From Chloroflexota bacterium (GTDB lineage Bacteria; Chloroflexota; Anaerolineae; UBA4142; SHND01), in NCBI GenBank assembly GCA_029778615.1, contig JAKOPZ010000316.1, positions 25,440-89,439 on the forward strand: DNA of 64,000 nt, written 5' to 3'. The translations under genes were made by a program, and so were the position numbers. The notes under the pieces are model-generated. The model saw nothing but the letters and a program-made list of their open reading frames with translations, did not search any database and was not told the DNA's origin. Below are positions 43,107 through 52,034 of the stretch, piece after piece. Positions within the stretch are counted from its first letter, which is position 1, and each line of letters opens with the position of its first letter.

Positions 43107-43670
43107 GCGGCTGCCATCGCCCGCGTTGGAATTTCATAAAATCAGTTGACACCACCATTCAACTATGCTAAGTTGATTCGCGCGTTTCTATCCCCCACAC
43201 GTCATAAATGGATTTCCGCCTGTCTTGGGTCAAGCCGCTCCCTCCTGACGCCTTTTTAGAAATCCTCGCTTCGGATGAACCATGCCAGGGGTTCACCTTT
43301 CCTTAAAGCAACACAATCAACTTTTAGCTACGCGCATCACCGCAAACAATTTGATTGCGGTGTGTACCTGTTTTTGTACCGATTCCATTCCACTCAAGAT
43401 GCTTGGCATCCGCGAGTGAATTTCGCAACAAAGCAACATGGTTCGCATGGCAATTTTTGTCAAGAGCCATGCGACTGGATGAATTGGCACAGAGGAAATT
43501 ATGGTTATGGATGTCGAACGAATTGTATTGATTCAACCTCGTCACGCCGGACGCATCCCGAATATATGCAAGAGCTCTTGCGCGCGCTCGAGAAATTGCC
43601 GCTCCATGCGTGGACCGCGCAGGCAGATCAGTTTGAGCCAATGACATGATTGACGGAAAAGGCTAATTCA
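43107..43670. other. Gene-poor region, about 560 bp
   Basis: No ORF here has a recognisable domain. A TTGACA (43146-43151) with TAAGTT 17 bp downstream is a promoter candidate in the plus direction. An ORF with a good AGAGGAA site starts at 43501 (47 codons, VERIVLIQPRHAG) but its continuation is only plausible after a frame change, so it may be a gene remnant or chance. Confidence 0.4.
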
Positions 43671-43713
43671 GATAAAAAAAGCACCGCGTCACATTTCTGC
43701 GACGCGGTGCTTT
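43671..43713 (-). terminator. Intrinsic terminator of the VTT protein gene
   Basis: Minus strand AAAGCACCGCGTC / GACGCGGTGCTTT arms with a 10-nt loop, followed by a T7 run; 25 bp after the stop codon. Confidence 0.92.
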
Positions 43714-43737
43714 GACAAAGCGACCAACGCGAGCCCG

Positions 43738-44454
43738 TTATGCGTCGGGTTCGACCCGACGCACCGCATCTTGCAGGGCGCGTTTTTCGACGCGCTGCCG
43801 CAGCCAATTGCCGGCGAGCGAAATCAACAACATGGCGCCAATCAAAATAAAAACCCACTGCACGCCGAACGCTTCAAAATTCGCGCCGAGATAACTGGAA
43901 AGAAGAATGCCCGGTGTTCGTCCCAGCAGCACAATCAGCATAAAGCGTCGAAACGAGAGCCGCGTGAGTCCTGCGATAAAATAGAATACGTCAGCAGTCG
44001 GCGCGAGCATCAACAAGAACCATGTGAAAGACGAGTTCACCGCCGCGAGATTGTGCCAGCGTTCGACCCAACTCTTGGGCGCAAGCTTTTCAATGAGCGG
44101 CATGCCAAAACGACGCGCCAGCACAAAGCCCAACGCGGAACCGATCAAGATACCGAGCATCGAATACACGGCAGCAATCGGTCCGAATAAATATCCTGCG
44201 GTGTACGCGAGCGCCGCGCCGGGAATCGGCGCAATCACAATTTGCAGCGCGTAAAGGAAAATGTACATAATCGGCGCGAGCGCGCCATATTTGGGCAATT
44301 CCGCGCGCGCTTGCTCGCCAAACGCAAACAGAAATTCAAACGGATTGACCGGCAGCCAGCCGATTCGCACCAACAAGTAATAGCACGCGAGCACTGCGCC
44401 GAGCAACGCGACGCGCGGTAACCACACGCGTAAATCAATATTGTATATTTTCAT
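43738..44454 (-). CDS. VTT/DedA-type (TVP38/TMEM64) membrane protein
   Basis: 238 residues, about six helices. The conserved VTT core is seen as PIPGAALAYTAGYLFGPIAAVYSMLG near 75-100 and GSALGFVLARRFG after it, then LMLAPTADVFYFIAGLTRLSFRRF near 150. These proteins act in lipid or polyprenyl-phosphate movement across the membrane; recycling of undecaprenyl phosphate would fit the glycosyltransferases around it. MKIYNID at 44454 is the natural start; a TATAAT lies about 18 nt upstream in the divergent intergenic region. Confidence 0.85.
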   Translation of the reverse strand: MKIYNIDLRVWLPRVALLGAVLACYYLLVRIGWLPVNPFEFLFAFGEQARAELPKYGALAPIMYIFLYALQIVIAPIPGAALAYTAGYLFGPIAAVYSMLGILIGSALGFVLARRFGMPLIEKLAPKSWVERWHNLAAVNSSFTWFLLMLAPTADVFYFIAGLTRLSFRRFMLIVLLGRTPGILLSSYLGANFEAFGVQWVFILIGAMLLISLAGNWLRQRVEKRALQDAVRRVEPDA

Positions 44455-44510
44455 ATCGGACCGCCGACGATTATACAATCCTAATCTATATCCGCAATTT
44501 GGAGAACCTC

Positions 44511-47246
44511 ATGCAGCGACGCAATTTCATCGTCCTCACTTTGTATTTTCTCATCACCCTCATCGTTACGTTTCCGTTAGCGGCACAATTCAGCACGCAT
44601 GTTCCCGGCACAACCACATGGTCGTTGGACGAATACGGCTATGTGTGGAACCATTGGTGGTTCAAGTATTCGCTGTTTGATTTGCAGACGAATCCGTTCC
44701 ACACGGACTATTTGTTTTATCCGCTCGGCTCGTCGCTCGTGCTGTACGCCTATACGCTGCTGCACGTCATGTTGGCGCTGCCGCTCCATTTCGCGTTCGG
44801 GATTATTCCCGCCTCCAATTTCACCGTGATGTTTTCGTTTGTCGTCGCCGCGTTTGGCATGTACTTGTTCGTCGCATATTTATTGCGCGCGTCGCTCCGC
44901 ATCTGGAACGAAAAATACAACGCGGGGCTTGGCGCGATGGCGTACGATGCAAATCTGCAAATGTTCGCCGCGTTTGTCGCGGGCGTCGTGTTTGCCTTTG
45001 CGTCGAATCGGTATGTGTATCTTTCACTCGGACATTACAATATTGTCGCGAGCGAGTGGATTCCCTTTTTCCTTTTGTTCCTTTTCAAGACGCTGCTCGA
45101 AACAAAAATGAAAAACGCGCTCATGGCGGGACTGTTCGGCGCGCTGGCGTTATACACGGAAACGACGGACGGCGTGCTGCTCGTCTTGCTCACGCTCGCC
45201 ATCCTCCTCTTTGAATGGAAATTGGTTTTGCAGCGCGCGACGCTTGCGCGGCTTGTTTTGCTCGCGGGCACGACGGGGTTGTTATTTGCGCCACTCTTGA
45301 TTCCCACCGCGCTCGAAATTTTTACCAGTGGCTATTCCCTGCCCGGCTTTGGGCATTCCGAAAATCTCTTGGTGGACCTCAATGGTTTTCTCGCGCCGAC
45401 GAGTCTGCATCCACTGAATCGTTTTTGGGTTGAGGAACTGGACGCGGTGCGTCAGCAGACTTCGCGTTTCAGCGATATCAACACATTTTTTGTCGGATAC
45501 GCGACGCTTGCGTTCGCGCTGCTCGGCTTTATCGTTTTCGCGCGGCGCAATCGCATGTGGCTCGGCATCGCCATCGGGTTTGCCATTCTCGCGCTCGGTC
45601 CGCTGCTGCATATCAACGGCAAATCCGTTTTTGACCTCGACGGGTTAGAAGTCAATTTCCCGATGCCGTTTTTGATTTTGCATTACATTCCCATCATCCG
45701 CGAAAATCGCGTGCCGAATCGTTACAGCATTCTCGTCGTCGTCGCGCTTGCCGTTCTCGTCGCCTACGCGGTGTGGTGGATTTCCGCAAAAATCGCGCAT
45801 CGCGAATCGCCGCTTGCCAAAACATTTTTACCTGCCGCGTTTTGCGCGCTCGTCACCTTTGTCCTAATTTTTGAACATCTCGCGCTCCCGCTGCCGCTTA
45901 CGGATGCGCGCATTCCCGACGTGTATTCGCAGATTCGTCAAGACCCCGGCAACTTCACCGTGCTCTCTATTCCGTTGGGCTTGCGTAATTCATTTGGGCA
46001 GGTAGGCGCAGAGGACACGCGCACGCAGTACTATCAATCCGCGCATGAAAAGTTTTTGCTCTCGGGACAAATTCAACGCAACGCGCCATATCTGTTTGAA
46101 TATTTCCAAAACGCGCCGGTGATTTCGACCCTCCTCGCGCTCGAAGACTATAAACCGATTGACGATGCAACGCTCGCGCGCGACAAGCGCCTCGCCGATG
46201 ATGTCGTCAATTTTTTCGATTTGCGCTATGTCGTGGTGAACCCCGCAATTCCCGGACGCCCACCGTATCCTGACAATCGCGACCGCGTGCTTGACTTTTT
46301 GCAAACGGTCCTCCCGCTCGGCGAAAAAATCGCGGACGCAGACGGCTTGATTGCATATCGTATCAATCAACCGCCGCTGCAAATTCCGTACACGATTCAA
46401 GTAAAAAATGAACGCGCGCGTTTGATGCAAGGATTCGGCTGGCTGCCCCAAGAAGAGATTGGGGGCGCGACGGCGATGTGGGCGAATCAACAACGCGCAA
46501 CGTTGTACTTGCCGTTGCGCGAACTCCGCGATTACACTTTGACTCTGCGCGCGCTGCCGTTCGCGTACCCGCACAGCTCGCCGCAATCTTTCGCCATTAC
46601 CGTGAACGGCAAACCCTTGCCGCGCGTGACGATGGACGCGGGATGGCAAGAATACAGCATCACCCTGCCGCGTGATGCTGTGAATGCGGGACTGAACGAA
46701 TTGGTTTTTGATTTCGCGTATGTGGTACGTCCGCGCGATGTGCTGCCGGCGAATTTTGAAATTGGCGCAACCGGCGTCAAAAGCCCCGTAGATATTGCCG
46801 TGACCAGTACGCCCCAATTCGGTTCTATTAAAGTGAACGACCAAGAAGTTTCGCCGCTACGGCGCGGCTATAATTTCGCGCTGATTGATGCAAGTTCGGG
46901 ACGCGTCATGGAAACAAAAAATTTTGATACCGGCGGACGCACAATTTTGGAATCGCGCGCGCTGCGCGAATATCTGGATAAAGTTACGCCGGGCACCATC
47001 GTTGCCGGCGCAATTCAAGAAGACGCGTCCGCGCAATTGGGTGAATCTGCCGCCGCGTCCATTCAAGCGCTCGGGCTCGAAACGAATGTGCGCGGGCATG
47101 AAGGCATGACACACGCGTTCATCGCGGTCAAAGGCAAACCCGGCGGTCTCGAACAAGCGGGCGAGGGCGCGAGTGCGGTGAGTGTGGGGCGGAACTTGGA
47201 TACGCGTCCCTTGAGCATCGCCATCGAATGGGTGCGCGTACAATAA
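44511..47246 (+). CDS. GT-C-like membrane protein with C-terminal ILEI/FAM3 domain
   Basis: 911 residues. About twelve helices in residues 1-450 begin with a first exterior loop WSLDEYGYVWNHWW near 40, whose aspartate-glutamate pair suits GT-C catalysis. Residues 450-770 form an exported beta-rich region. The end, about 772-890, matches the ILEI/FAM3 (interleukin-like EMT inducer) domain: GYNFALIDASSGRV, FDTGG, PGTIVAGAIQEDASAQL and THAFIAVKGKPG. That domain is a carbohydrate-binding stem domain in POMGNT1 and occurs in some bacterial glycosyltransferases. GGAG lies 6 nt before the ATG. Family of the membrane part not recognised. Confidence 0.75.
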   Translation: MQRRNFIVLTLYFLITLIVTFPLAAQFSTHVPGTTTWSLDEYGYVWNHWWFKYSLFDLQTNPFHTDYLFYPLGSSLVLYAYTLLHVMLALPLHFAFGIIPASNFTVMFSFVVAAFGMYLFVAYLLRASLRIWNEKYNAGLGAMAYDANLQMFAAFVAGVVFAFASNRYVYLSLGHYNIVASEWIPFFLLFLFKTLLETKMKNALMAGLFGALALYTETTDGVLLVLLTLAILLFEWKLVLQRATLARLVLLAGTTGLLFAPLLIPTALEIFTSGYSLPGFGHSENLLVDLNGFLAPTSLHPLNRFWVEELDAVRQQTSRFSDINTFFVGYATLAFALLGFIVFARRNRMWLGIAIGFAILALGPLLHINGKSVFDLDGLEVNFPMPFLILHYIPIIRENRVPNRYSILVVVALAVLVAYAVWWISAKIAHRESPLAKTFLPAAFCALVTFVLIFEHLALPLPLTDARIPDVYSQIRQDPGNFTVLSIPLGLRNSFGQVGAEDTRTQYYQSAHEKFLLSGQIQRNAPYLFEYFQNAPVISTLLALEDYKPIDDATLARDKRLADDVVNFFDLRYVVVNPAIPGRPPYPDNRDRVLDFLQTVLPLGEKIADADGLIAYRINQPPLQIPYTIQVKNERARLMQGFGWLPQEEIGGATAMWANQQRATLYLPLRELRDYTLTLRALPFAYPHSSPQSFAITVNGKPLPRVTMDAGWQEYSITLPRDAVNAGLNELVFDFAYVVRPRDVLPANFEIGATGVKSPVDIAVTSTPQFGSIKVNDQEVSPLRRGYNFALIDASSGRVMETKNFDTGGRTILESRALREYLDKVTPGTIVAGAIQEDASAQLGESAAASIQALGLETNVRGHEGMTHAFIAVKGKPGGLEQAGEGASAVSVGRNLDTRPLSIAIEWVRVQ

Positions 47247-47257
47247 TAGCGCGCAAG

Positions 47258-47339
47258 AGCGCGTAAAATATGCAAAGGTTGACTGAATTAAAGCGCGATT
47301 CGGCGCGATTCCGTGCAAATCAGCGCGTAAAATAGTGCA
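47258..47339. repeat. Short direct repeat upstream of DUF2723 gene
   Basis: AGCGCGTAAAATA occurs at 47258-47270 and 47322-47334, each followed by (G)TGCA. The second copy contains TAAAAT 6 nt before a TTG in frame with the DUF2723 gene, which repeats the leaderless layout seen elsewhere. Confidence 0.6.
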
Positions 47340-47357
47340 TTGGCGCGTAGAACGAGC

Positions 47358-49295
47358 ATGAAATTACAAGCAGAGCCGTCTCAAAGGGACCCCATTGAGC
47401 GCGCGTGGCAGTTTGCCGCGCGCGTTCCTGTGTTGGCAATCGCGCTGAGCGCAGCTACGTTTGGCTTGTATTGGCGCACCGCCGCACCGACAGTCCTGCC
47501 CGGCGATTCGGGCGAGCTGCAATTCGCGGCGTGGGGTTTTTGGCTCGCGCATCCGACGGGCTATCCGTTGTATCTCATTCTCGGCGGCATCTGGCAGCAC
47601 GTTGTCCAAATCGGCGACCCCGCGTTTCGCATGAATCTGTTTTCGGCATTCGCCGCCGCGCTCGCTGTTGGCGTCGCGTTTTTGGTTTTTTGGAACATTA
47701 CGCGGGCGCGCGGTGCGTCGCTCATCGCAGCGTTGACGTTCGCGGTGACACCTCTGTTTTGGTCACAAGCGACGCGCGCCGAAGTGTATGCGTTGAACTC
47801 GCTGTTTGTGGCGCTGCTCGCGCTGTGGGGAATTTTGTGGCGCGAGACGACGGAAAGAAAATACGCGGTTGCGTTTGCCTTGACCTTTGGATTATCACTC
47901 ACGCATCATCGCACCACAATCCTTTTGCTCCCCGCGTTTGCCGCGCTCTTTGCGGAACGCGTCATTTCTTTAAGGTTCACGCGCGCCCTTGCGAAACGTG
48001 CGTTGTTGTACAGTGTTGTCGCGGCCGTTCCGCTCCTGTTGTATTTGTACATTCCCTTGCGCGCGGGCGCGACGCCGTATGCGACGATTGACCTCGCCCC
48101 CGCCGCGCCGATTATTGTTTTTGAAAATTCTCTGCGCGGCTGGTTGAGCGTCATTCTCGGTTCGGGATTTTCCGGCGCGTTGGCATTCGACAGCGCGTCG
48201 CTCGCCGCGCTCGGCGCGTTTCCAAATCAGTGGCTCGCGCAATTGAACGCGCTCGGCGTTTTGCTCACCGTGTTCGGTTTCGTCGTACTGGTCTGGCAAA
48301 GGAAATTCGCCGTCGCCGCGTTTGTGTTGTTCGGAAGTATCACTTTTTTGTTATTCAACAGCATATACCAAATTGGCGACATTGCCGATTACTATACGCC
48401 GATATTTTTCTTTTTCTGCATCGCCGTCGCGACAGGCATTGCATTTTTGGTTCAGCAACTCCGCGCGCACGCGTTCACGCGCGCCAGCACGCTGCCGACC
48501 ATTACGCTGCTCGCGTGTTTCGCGCTGCTGCCGACGCAAAATTTGTTCAATAATTTTTTCGCTTTGGATGCGGCGCAGCGCGATGCAACGCGCCTCACGT
48601 GGGCAAAAATTTTCGCATCGCCTTTGCCCGAAGATGCAATTTTGATTTCAAACGACCGCGATGAAATGACACCGCTGTATTATTTGCAATGGGTGGAAAA
48701 GCAAAAACCAAATTGGCGCGGGCTGTTTCCGAAAATCGCGCAAGGCGCGGCATACGAAAATGTCATTGCGCTCGTACAGCGCGTTGCCGCGTCGCAGCGA
48801 CCAATTTATACGCTCAAGCCGATTCCCGCGCTGATGCTGCGCTACTCGATTGAGGAAATGTCGGACGGACTGTGGCGCGTGTATCCCGTCACGCCCGGCG
48901 CGCCGCAATACGCGAGCGATGTTGTGCTCGGCGCGGTTATGCGTGTGCGCGGCTATTCGGTTTTGCAGGGCGAACCGCGCGCGGGGGAACAGGTTGTGCT
49001 CGGCATTCAATACGAACCGCTCAAACCTTTGACGCGCAATTACACGACGAGCGTGCAGTTGTTTAACACGAACGACGCAAAGATTGCGCAGGGCAATGAC
49101 CATATTCCGGGCGATGTGGAATATCCTTCGTCTAAATGGCGCGTGAGCCAAGTGATTCAAGACCAATTCGAAATCGAATTGCCGCCGAATCTTGAAGCAG
49201 GCAATTACAAAATCATGCTGCGTGTGTACGAGCCGTCGAGCGGGGACGAGCTGGGGGAATTGACCCAAGTGGGAACGTTGGAGATTAGAGAATAA
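47358..49295 (+). CDS. DUF2723 (TMEM260-like) membrane glycosyltransferase-like protein
   Basis: 645 residues, paralogue of the gene at 41154-43106. APTVLPGDSGELQFAAWGF near 45, HPTGYPLYLILGG and GDPAFRMNLFSA give the DUF2723 signature; TRAEVYALNSLFVALLALWG and THHRTTILLLP follow, then ten or so helices and a soluble tail of 190 residues that resembles a carbohydrate-binding sandwich. Probably a GT-C transferase acting outside the membrane. ATG at 47358 is used; TTG at 47340 is a serious alternative because a TAAAAT box lies 6 nt upstream of it. Confidence 0.82.
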   Translation: MKLQAEPSQRDPIERAWQFAARVPVLAIALSAATFGLYWRTAAPTVLPGDSGELQFAAWGFWLAHPTGYPLYLILGGIWQHVVQIGDPAFRMNLFSAFAAALAVGVAFLVFWNITRARGASLIAALTFAVTPLFWSQATRAEVYALNSLFVALLALWGILWRETTERKYAVAFALTFGLSLTHHRTTILLLPAFAALFAERVISLRFTRALAKRALLYSVVAAVPLLLYLYIPLRAGATPYATIDLAPAAPIIVFENSLRGWLSVILGSGFSGALAFDSASLAALGAFPNQWLAQLNALGVLLTVFGFVVLVWQRKFAVAAFVLFGSITFLLFNSIYQIGDIADYYTPIFFFFCIAVATGIAFLVQQLRAHAFTRASTLPTITLLACFALLPTQNLFNNFFALDAAQRDATRLTWAKIFASPLPEDAILISNDRDEMTPLYYLQWVEKQKPNWRGLFPKIAQGAAYENVIALVQRVAASQRPIYTLKPIPALMLRYSIEEMSDGLWRVYPVTPGAPQYASDVVLGAVMRVRGYSVLQGEPRAGEQVVLGIQYEPLKPLTRNYTTSVQLFNTNDAKIAQGNDHIPGDVEYPSSKWRVSQVIQDQFEIELPPNLEAGNYKIMLRVYEPSSGDELGELTQVGTLEIRE

Positions 49296-49318
49296 AAGTT
49301 GCAAATTGGAAATCGCGG

Positions 49319-49750
49319 TTACAGTGTTTGAATGCCCTTTATTTCACCGCCGCGCAGCAACACATAAAACGGAATCTGCTGTTGTTTCCAAAATTCGACC
49401 GCGCTATTCAAAACATCCATTGCTACATGCCAATCGGCGGGGCTTGTTTTGAAAAAACGTTCGGGATGCTCAAACAACAAGATATAGCCCTTGACCTGTA
49501 TGCCTTGCAAGTCGGTTAAACAATCTTGGAGCGCATCCCAATTTTGACCAAAGTAGGCGGGAAATTTCATGGCGCGCGCGATGTGTTCGAGAAAGGTTTT
49601 TTTGTCGCGAATTGTTTTGCCGTTCAAAAAATAAATCTGCCACCCCGCGTTTTCGGCTTCCCCGCGCAAAAATTCCACCGACGCGTTTGAATCCAAGCGA
49701 TAGATGCCCGCAGCCATTTGGCGCTTGAGCGCGCGTTGTAATTTACTCAT
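49319..49750 (-). CDS. Barstar family ribonuclease inhibitor
   Basis: 143 residues. The barstar fold is seen in FLNGKTIRDKKTFLEHIARA and FPAYFGQNWDALQDCLTDL near 75-93, where the acidic residues that plug the RNase active site lie, and a C-terminal FWKQQQIPFYVLL strand. The N-terminus is about 40 residues longer than in barstar proper. The ATG overlaps the last codons of the secreted RNase gene (8-bp overlap), which makes it the cognate immunity protein, expressed together with the toxin and kept in the cytoplasm. Confidence 0.9.
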   Translation of the reverse strand: MSKLQRALKRQMAAGIYRLDSNASVEFLRGEAENAGWQIYFLNGKTIRDKKTFLEHIARAMKFPAYFGQNWDALQDCLTDLQGIQVKGYILLFEHPERFFKTSPADWHVAMDVLNSAVEFWKQQQIPFYVLLRGGEIKGIQTL

Positions 49751-50249
49751 CCACAATCACCTTGAACGACGCATAATGGTCGTCCGTATAATACAGTTCA
49801 CCCTGCGCGCCGGTAATGATGCGGCGCGCGCCGCGGTCGGCAGAACCGGGCGTTTCGACTGTGTACTCGTGATAATACCCGTTTTTATTTTTCGGCAGCA
49901 AGCCCTCGCGGTTTTGAAACACTTGTCCGTCCTGACGGTACGGAAACGGTCCGCCCTGCGCGATGAGTTCAAGCGTTTCGCGCGCTTGCGGCGGAAGGTC
50001 GGCGCGCGAAATGGCTTCCAAACCGTTGGCATGGACGGTGCGGGTTGGCGTAACGGCGCGCCGCGTCGCAGGCGGACGTGTGGCGCGCGCAGTGGTTTCT
50101 GTCGGTGCCGCGTGCGTTGCAAGTTGAATTTGTGCAGTGGCAATCGGCGTGCTGTTGACTTGTACGTTGATGGAAACGCCGCCGCATGCGTTCGCGCCGA
50201 ATATGAGCAGCGCACTGAAAAGCGTCAACCAAATGATTCGTCGCAACAT
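49743..50249 (-). CDS. Secreted barnase-type (N1/T1) guanyl-specific ribonuclease
   Basis: 168 residues. N-terminal signal with lipobox-like end (LLIFGANACGG, cysteine near 23), a threonine/arginine-rich linker to about 80, then the microbial RNase domain: LPPQARETLELI, GGPFPYRQDGQVFQNREG, the general base glutamate in YYHEYTVETPG, the arginine in GARRIITG and the acid histidine in YTDDHYASF. The catalytic set is complete. It cleaves RNA after G, presumably outside the cell or, if delivered, in rivals. MLRRIIWL at 50249 is chosen because upstream codons are in the GH gene and are rich in arginine. Confidence 0.9.
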   Translation of the reverse strand: MLRRIIWLTLFSALLIFGANACGGVSINVQVNSTPIATAQIQLATHAAPTETTARATRPPATRRAVTPTRTVHANGLEAISRADLPPQARETLELIAQGGPFPYRQDGQVFQNREGLLPKNKNGYYHEYTVETPGSADRGARRIITGAQGELYYTDDHYASFKVIVDE

Positions 50250-50265
50250 TTTTTCGGACAGCGCG

Positions 50266-51942
50266 TCACGCGCGCGCCTGAAGAACCCCAACCCCAAACG
50301 CGAGCAACGCGAATCCCGCCAAAATCGCAATTGCAATCCACGGCGGCTGCGGCGGAGCAATCGGCGCGACGATAAAACCGTCGAGATTGACTTGCCCTTC
50401 ACTCGTCATTTCCACAACATGCACGCCCCGCATAAGGTCGCGCGCGACAGGAACGCTGACGCGCCACTCGGATTGACTTGCCGCTTGTTCAATAAAACTC
50501 TGCCCCGTTTCATTGCGCGGCAGTCCTGCCACAGGTTGTCCATCCATCGTTACAAACAACCGCCCCGCGCCGGGCTGACGTTGAAATTTCAGAGCGAGCG
50601 CCTGTCCATAAAAACGCAGGGTTGCTTTGGAAGAGGTGCTTGCGTCCGCGACGCGCGCATATTCTCCACCACTTGCCTTGGCCTCCAAAAGATTTGACCA
50701 GCTGCCTTGATAGACCAGCGCGGGATTTGTCTCTTCGTATTCGCCGGGCGGTGCGACGCTGTATGTTTTCGCCGCCGCGCTGACTGCCGCGTACACCGGG
50801 CGCGGGGTGAAATCAATGTCCACCATCCGAAAATACGCTTCGGGATTGTTTGACTGAATATCACCCACCTGACGAAAGAACCAGATAGAAATCACACCCG
50901 CCCACTGCCAATTTTCGCGCGCAAGTTCAATCCCGCGCACAGTGTAATCTGCTTGCTGTTGTTCGGTGACGCGTCCCCAAATCAGCCGACTGTCGGGAAT
51001 GGAATCGGGCGCGGCATTCCAGCCGTATTCCAAAATCCAAATCGCCTTTTGCGCGTCGCCGAATTTTTCCATCACATCGCGTTCCAAAAGGACGCGTTGA
51101 AAATTGAGTTCGCCCGGATTTGGCGGGTCGTCGGGCGGATTGCCCAAACCAAACGCGTTGGCAGACAAAATATCAAAATAATCTTTGGCGCCCGCCTGAT
51201 ACATTTCCTCCAAGAATTGGAGGTCGTTCATATTGCGATACTGCGCCGAGTTTTCCGAAAAACTTTCGCCGAGCGTGATGGCAAGCGGCGCAGAGAGAAT
51301 GTGAATGTTCGGGTCAACGGCTTTGGCGCGCGTATAGGCAATTTTCAAAAGCTGCGTGTAACCCGCCGGGTCAATCGGTGAATCGTTCCATTCGCGCGCA
51401 AGGTTCGGCTCGTTCCAAATTTGGAGATAGTTGATTTTGTTTTGAAAATGTTTGGTGAACGCTTGTACGAAATCGCCGTACGCGTCCAAATTGTCCGGCG
51501 GTCCCGACGAGCCGGTCGCCGTCGCGCGCGCGCGCGACCACGCGGGCGGACGGTCGAGACGCGCGATAACTTGAATGTTGTTTGCGCGGAACAAGTTTAC
51601 AATTTCATCGTACTTGGTCCAGTTATATGTGCCGGGTTCCGGTTCGATTTCCGCCCAAATAAATTCTTGGCGTGCCCAACCGATTCCCGCGTCGCGCGCC
51701 ATTCGTACGGTGCGCTCGCGTTTCCACGCTTCCACTTCGCGTTCCAGAAAAAAATTTGCGCCAAATGGATTCACATCCGTATTGGCAATCGCACGCAGTG
51801 GTTGAAACGGCGGCGGCGGAACGGTAAAAAAAACGGTGTTGGCGTACAACGCGCCGGCGGCAATCGCCAGCACGAGTCCTGCGCCCCACAAGAGCACAAG
51901 GCGCAAGCGACGCGGCAAACGCGCGAAAAAAGAAGGTTTCAT
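50266..51942 (-). CDS. GH39-like glycoside hydrolase, membrane-anchored at both ends
   Basis: 558 residues. Helix at 14-38 and a second at about 530-552 leave the enzyme outside the membrane. The clan-A (beta/alpha)8 barrel has IWAEIEPEPGTYNW near 93, the acid/base in LQIWNEPNLAREW near 175 and the nucleophile in WILEYGWN near 300. A carbohydrate-binding-like beta domain occupies 400-520. Substrate could be a beta-xyloside or similar surface glycan. It is the first gene of the barnase-barstar operon, 16 nt upstream of the RNase. Confidence 0.82.
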   Translation of the reverse strand: MKPSFFARLPRRLRLVLLWGAGLVLAIAAGALYANTVFFTVPPPPFQPLRAIANTDVNPFGANFFLEREVEAWKRERTVRMARDAGIGWARQEFIWAEIEPEPGTYNWTKYDEIVNLFRANNIQVIARLDRPPAWSRARATATGSSGPPDNLDAYGDFVQAFTKHFQNKINYLQIWNEPNLAREWNDSPIDPAGYTQLLKIAYTRAKAVDPNIHILSAPLAITLGESFSENSAQYRNMNDLQFLEEMYQAGAKDYFDILSANAFGLGNPPDDPPNPGELNFQRVLLERDVMEKFGDAQKAIWILEYGWNAAPDSIPDSRLIWGRVTEQQQADYTVRGIELARENWQWAGVISIWFFRQVGDIQSNNPEAYFRMVDIDFTPRPVYAAVSAAAKTYSVAPPGEYEETNPALVYQGSWSNLLEAKASGGEYARVADASTSSKATLRFYGQALALKFQRQPGAGRLFVTMDGQPVAGLPRNETGQSFIEQAASQSEWRVSVPVARDLMRGVHVVEMTSEGQVNLDGFIVAPIAPPQPPWIAIAILAGFALLAFGVGVLQARA

Positions 51943-51980
51943 TTAAGGCGAGGCGAAATGCAAAGCGGGGAAAATCAAAA

Positions 51981-52016
51981 CGCCCTCGAACGCATTATAC
52001 TTGACGTTCGAGGGCG
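51981..52016 (-). terminator. Terminator after the cytochrome c gene
   Basis: Arms CGCCCTCGAACG and CGTTCGAGGGCG with a 12-nt gap, then TTTTGATTTT on the minus strand. The loop contains TATAAT (51994-51999, minus strand), with TTTCCA 17 bp upstream, which could start the downstream GH operon. Confidence 0.75.
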
Positions 52017-52034
52017 TGGAAAATCGTTTTGTGC

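Noticed and set aside
43275..43649. 124-codon plus-strand ORF in the gap before the VTT gene
   Set aside because: Composition rich in H, C and W without a domain; codon use unlike neighbours; probably chance.
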